Part shown: in pieces, positions 5,465 through 6,832 of the stretch
How positions within the stretch are numbered: position 1 is the stretch's first letter
How the letters are laid out: each line of letters starts with the position of its first letter
Origin: Candidatus Poseidoniaceae archaeon
GTDB taxonomy: Archaea; Thermoplasmatota; Poseidoniia; Poseidoniales; Poseidoniaceae
Reading direction: 5' to 3'
Assembly (NCBI GenBank): GCA_028822955.1
Contig: JAPKCL010000090.1
Location: forward strand, 1 to 6,832
DNA: 6,832 bases
Notes under the pieces: model-generated
Told to the model about the DNA's origin: nothing
The model's input: only the letters and a program-made list of their open reading frames with translations
Databases searched by the model: none
Translations under genes and position numbers: made by a program

Positions 5465-5474
5465 GTCGCATAAT
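5465..5474 (+). repeat. GTCGCATAAT element, one-base variant copy
   Basis: Differs from copies at 5406 and 5753 only at the fifth base (C for T), which breaks the TATA core. Confidence 0.3.
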
Positions 5475-5752
5475 TTATTCTACCAATAGGAGTAGGACAA
5501 AGCCGAACGCATTTTCTTGTCATTTCTATAGAGTGAGGGATTATCGCGACTTAAAGTTTAATTTACTTACTTTTCCAATACGAAAAGTGTTATAATTTAG
5601 CAGACTCTTCGGTTTTGTATACGGATCTCTTCAGGTAGATTGGCAGTCCTTAGGAGGATTCAACGTATTTTTATCATCGAATCCGCTTATGAATTTCCTA
5701 ATTTTTTCAATTGGCTTTTACAATATCCAATTGGAATATCTAAAACGGCTTC

Positions 5753-5763
5753 GTCGTATAATT
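5753..5763 (+). promoter_or_regulatory. Candidate TATA box (GTCGTATAATT) for the epimerase-like gene
   Basis: TATAATT at 5757-5763, inside the second exact GTCGTATAAT copy. Initiation about 25 bases downstream (near 5785) would leave a leader of some 20-25 bases before ATG 5809. Confidence 0.4.
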
Positions 5764-5808
5764 CCTTAGATGGACAAATTGATGTAGGTTTGTCTCTTCG
5801 CTGGAACT

Positions 5809-6669
5809 ATGCGTCAAGCACCCGTTATCCATCTACGTGGTATTGACTCAAGTATCGCTCGCGCTTTAATCGAACGAATATTCCGTACCAATGCCCATCT
5901 TGTTGTGCCAGGAACACATTTCCAAGAGATATCTCAACGTTATGCAACTGAACTTGAATTTGGAGCTTGTGAACTTCATGCTGCTGTGGACCTCCCTTTA
6001 GCAACTGGGCATCGTTTGATGTTGATTGGCCTAGGGCCTTTTGATGAACCAAGTGATGGAGAAAATGGATTTGATATAGACGGCCTTGAAATTACTTTAA
6101 CTGTCCCAGCACATTTGGGGATGGAAGTTGATTCTGAATGGATTGACTGCATTATTCTTGTCCATGACCTTCTGCCTCGAGTGAAAGATACGGTATGGGG
6201 CTCTCCTTTGTTCAGTCAGTGGATGGGTAAATTGAACACAAACATTGTTCCCGTACCCGTGGGTAATGCCGAATATTGGTGGGTAAGTGATATCGATGTC
6301 GCAGACGCTTTTGTTAGGATGCTAATCGGTGATGAACCGTTTCCAAGCCAGATCAAAGTTTCAGGTCGGCGTGCATGGAGTCAAGAGCAAACTCTTGAAG
6401 AATTGACGCTACTTCATGCACGTACTGTGGCAGGGAGAACAGGTCACTTCGGTATCGAACACCTCACTGCAGCGCCGACCCCGACGATTGAAGTAAAATC
6501 ATTAATTGTCAATCCTTCAATGCCATTGACCATGAAAGATAATTCACAGCAACGCCCTGACCTCTCACCCTTGCACGATATGTTGCATCGAATCGATGGT
6601 GATGGATGGCGTCCATTGGTACCAATTCGGACGGCATTGATGCATGCACTTGTCGATTATATCGAATGA
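5809..6669 (+). CDS. Uncharacterised protein, degenerate NAD-dependent epimerase-like (SDR) fold suspected
   Basis: The product is 286 residues, cytoplasmic by composition (no signal peptide or membrane helix seen). The start PVIHLRGIDSSIARALIERIF (5-25) resembles a first Rossmann strand and helix, but the glycine-rich GxxGxxG is missing. In the middle, WWVSDIDVADAFVRML (157-172) looks like the conserved V-x-D-V-A-D-A-F segment of extended SDR epimerases, followed by VSGRRAWS (184-191). The YxxxK catalytic pair is not evident; SQWMGK (136-141) may be its eroded place. The fold assignment is therefore tentative, and if right the protein is probably not an active oxidoreductase. ATG 5809 is the only reasonable start, with an in-frame TAG at 5785. 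No Shine-Dalgarno is visible. It is followed after 7 bases by another plus-strand frame, so a small operon is likely. Confidence 0.75.
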   Translation: MRQAPVIHLRGIDSSIARALIERIFRTNAHLVVPGTHFQEISQRYATELEFGACELHAAVDLPLATGHRLMLIGLGPFDEPSDGENGFDIDGLEITLTVPAHLGMEVDSEWIDCIILVHDLLPRVKDTVWGSPLFSQWMGKLNTNIVPVPVGNAEYWWVSDIDVADAFVRMLIGDEPFPSQIKVSGRRAWSQEQTLEELTLLHARTVAGRTGHFGIEHLTAAPTPTIEVKSLIVNPSMPLTMKDNSQQRPDLSPLHDMLHRIDGDGWRPLVPIRTALMHALVDYIE

Positions 6670-6676
6670 TTCTCAA

Positions 6677-6832
6677 ATGGTTTGTGCGCCACCTTCGGGA
6701 AGCATCGACAAATCGCTTAGGTTACCAACGAGTGTTGGACCGGAGATCAATGTCGCCATGATTCCAGTGTCTCCACTTGGGTTTGGCGATTTTATTGATA
6801 TGCAAATTGACGCCTATGGCCGACCATGGCTT
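6677..6832 (+). CDS. Unrecognised protein, N-terminal fragment cut by window end
   Basis: An ATG at 6677 opens a frame that stays open for 52 codons to the last base. It begins 7 bases after the previous stop, as in an operon, but has no visible Shine-Dalgarno. I do not recognise the product. Visible features are a proline- and serine-containing first 30 residues and the stretch GFGDFIDMQIDAYGRPWL at the end. The D-x-x-GRPWL ending is loosely reminiscent of FMN-binding split-barrel proteins (where DxxGRPLLL occurs), but too little is present to assign it. Confidence 0.55.
   Translation, partial: MVCAPPSGSIDKSLRLPTSVGPEINVAMIPVSPLGFGDFIDMQIDAYGRPWL

Larger units (their letters stand above)
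5372..5808. other. AT-rich divergent intergenic region with repeated TATA-like elements
   Basis: More than 430 bases without a supportable gene, visibly richer in A and T than the flanking genes. It carries several TATAAT-like boxes: GTCGTATAAT at 5406-5415 and 5753-5762, GTCGCATAAT at 5465-5474, GATTATAATT at 5441-5450 and GTGTTATAAT at 5587-5596. An isolated GGAGG at about 5653-5657 has no start codon at usable distance. I found no tRNA-like or box C/D structure. A 68-codon TTG-start frame (5640-5846) and a 26-codon ATG frame (5689-5769) look like chance. The region probably holds promoter and regulatory sites for the divergent genes. Confidence 0.6.

Noticed and set aside
5689..5769. 26-codon ATG frame with a hydrophobic start and basic end
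   Set aside because: No ribosome-binding site and no way to distinguish it from chance in AT-rich DNA.
5640..5846. 68-codon plus-strand frame starting with TTG, overlapping the epimerase-like gene start
   Set aside because: No ribosome-binding site before the TTG, no family resemblance, AT-rich composition, and it overlaps the better gene by 38 bases. It does not continue the epimerase-like frame, so it is not an obvious frameshifted N-terminus.
6666..6764. ATG overlapping the stop of the epimerase-like gene (ATGA at 6666-6669)
   Set aside because: The frame stops after about 32 codons, whereas the ATG at 6677 stays open to the window end.

Overview
The window is archaeal. It carries the euryarchaeal translation cluster rpl7ae - rps28e - rpl24e - ndk - infB (aIF5B) on the minus strand, TATA-box promoters, and Shine-Dalgarno motifs of the AGGAGGTGAT type. 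Protein flavour and moderate GC would fit a marine Thermoplasmatota-type euryarchaeon (Marine Group II/III), but that placement is inference and no marker was compared.

Layout. Positions 1-1959 (-) hold aIF5B, complete at the N-terminus and cut by the window edge probably 10-20 codons before its end. Upstream on the same strand come ndk (1986-2432), a 125-base gap with a small hairpin and a T-run, then tightly packed rpl24e (2558-2746), rps28e (2752-2976) and rpl7ae (3000-3371). A TATA box at 3422-3428 sits correctly for rpl7ae. Next are prs (PRPP synthetase, 3515-4462), tRNA-Ile(GAU) (4566-4639) and a tandem PRC-barrel protein (4717-5307), all minus strand. A visibly AT-rich intergenic stretch (about 5308-5808) with several TATA-like elements separates these from two plus-strand genes: a degenerate epimerase-like protein (5809-6669) and an unrecognised gene truncated by the window end (6677 onward).

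How the genes fit. The cluster links ribosomal proteins (L7Ae, S28e, L24e), nucleotide balancing (NDK) and subunit joining (aIF5B). PRS supplies PRPP for nucleotide synthesis, so the minus-strand block is translation and nucleotide housekeeping. The plus-strand pair is probably a separate small operon of unknown role.

Most notable. (1) aIF5B has an insertion of about 40 residues between domains II and III. It contains CxxC-x12-H-x13-C, and these are the only three cysteines in the 653 visible residues, so it looks like an added zinc-binding module. (2) The neighbouring L24e has lost three of its four zinc-ribbon cysteines. (3) PRS has an insertion of about 17 residues before its ATP-binding loop. 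(4) The cluster genes share a GGTGAT-like motif at a constant 4-base distance from the start. I found no mobile element, CRISPR array or clear novel multi-gene system.
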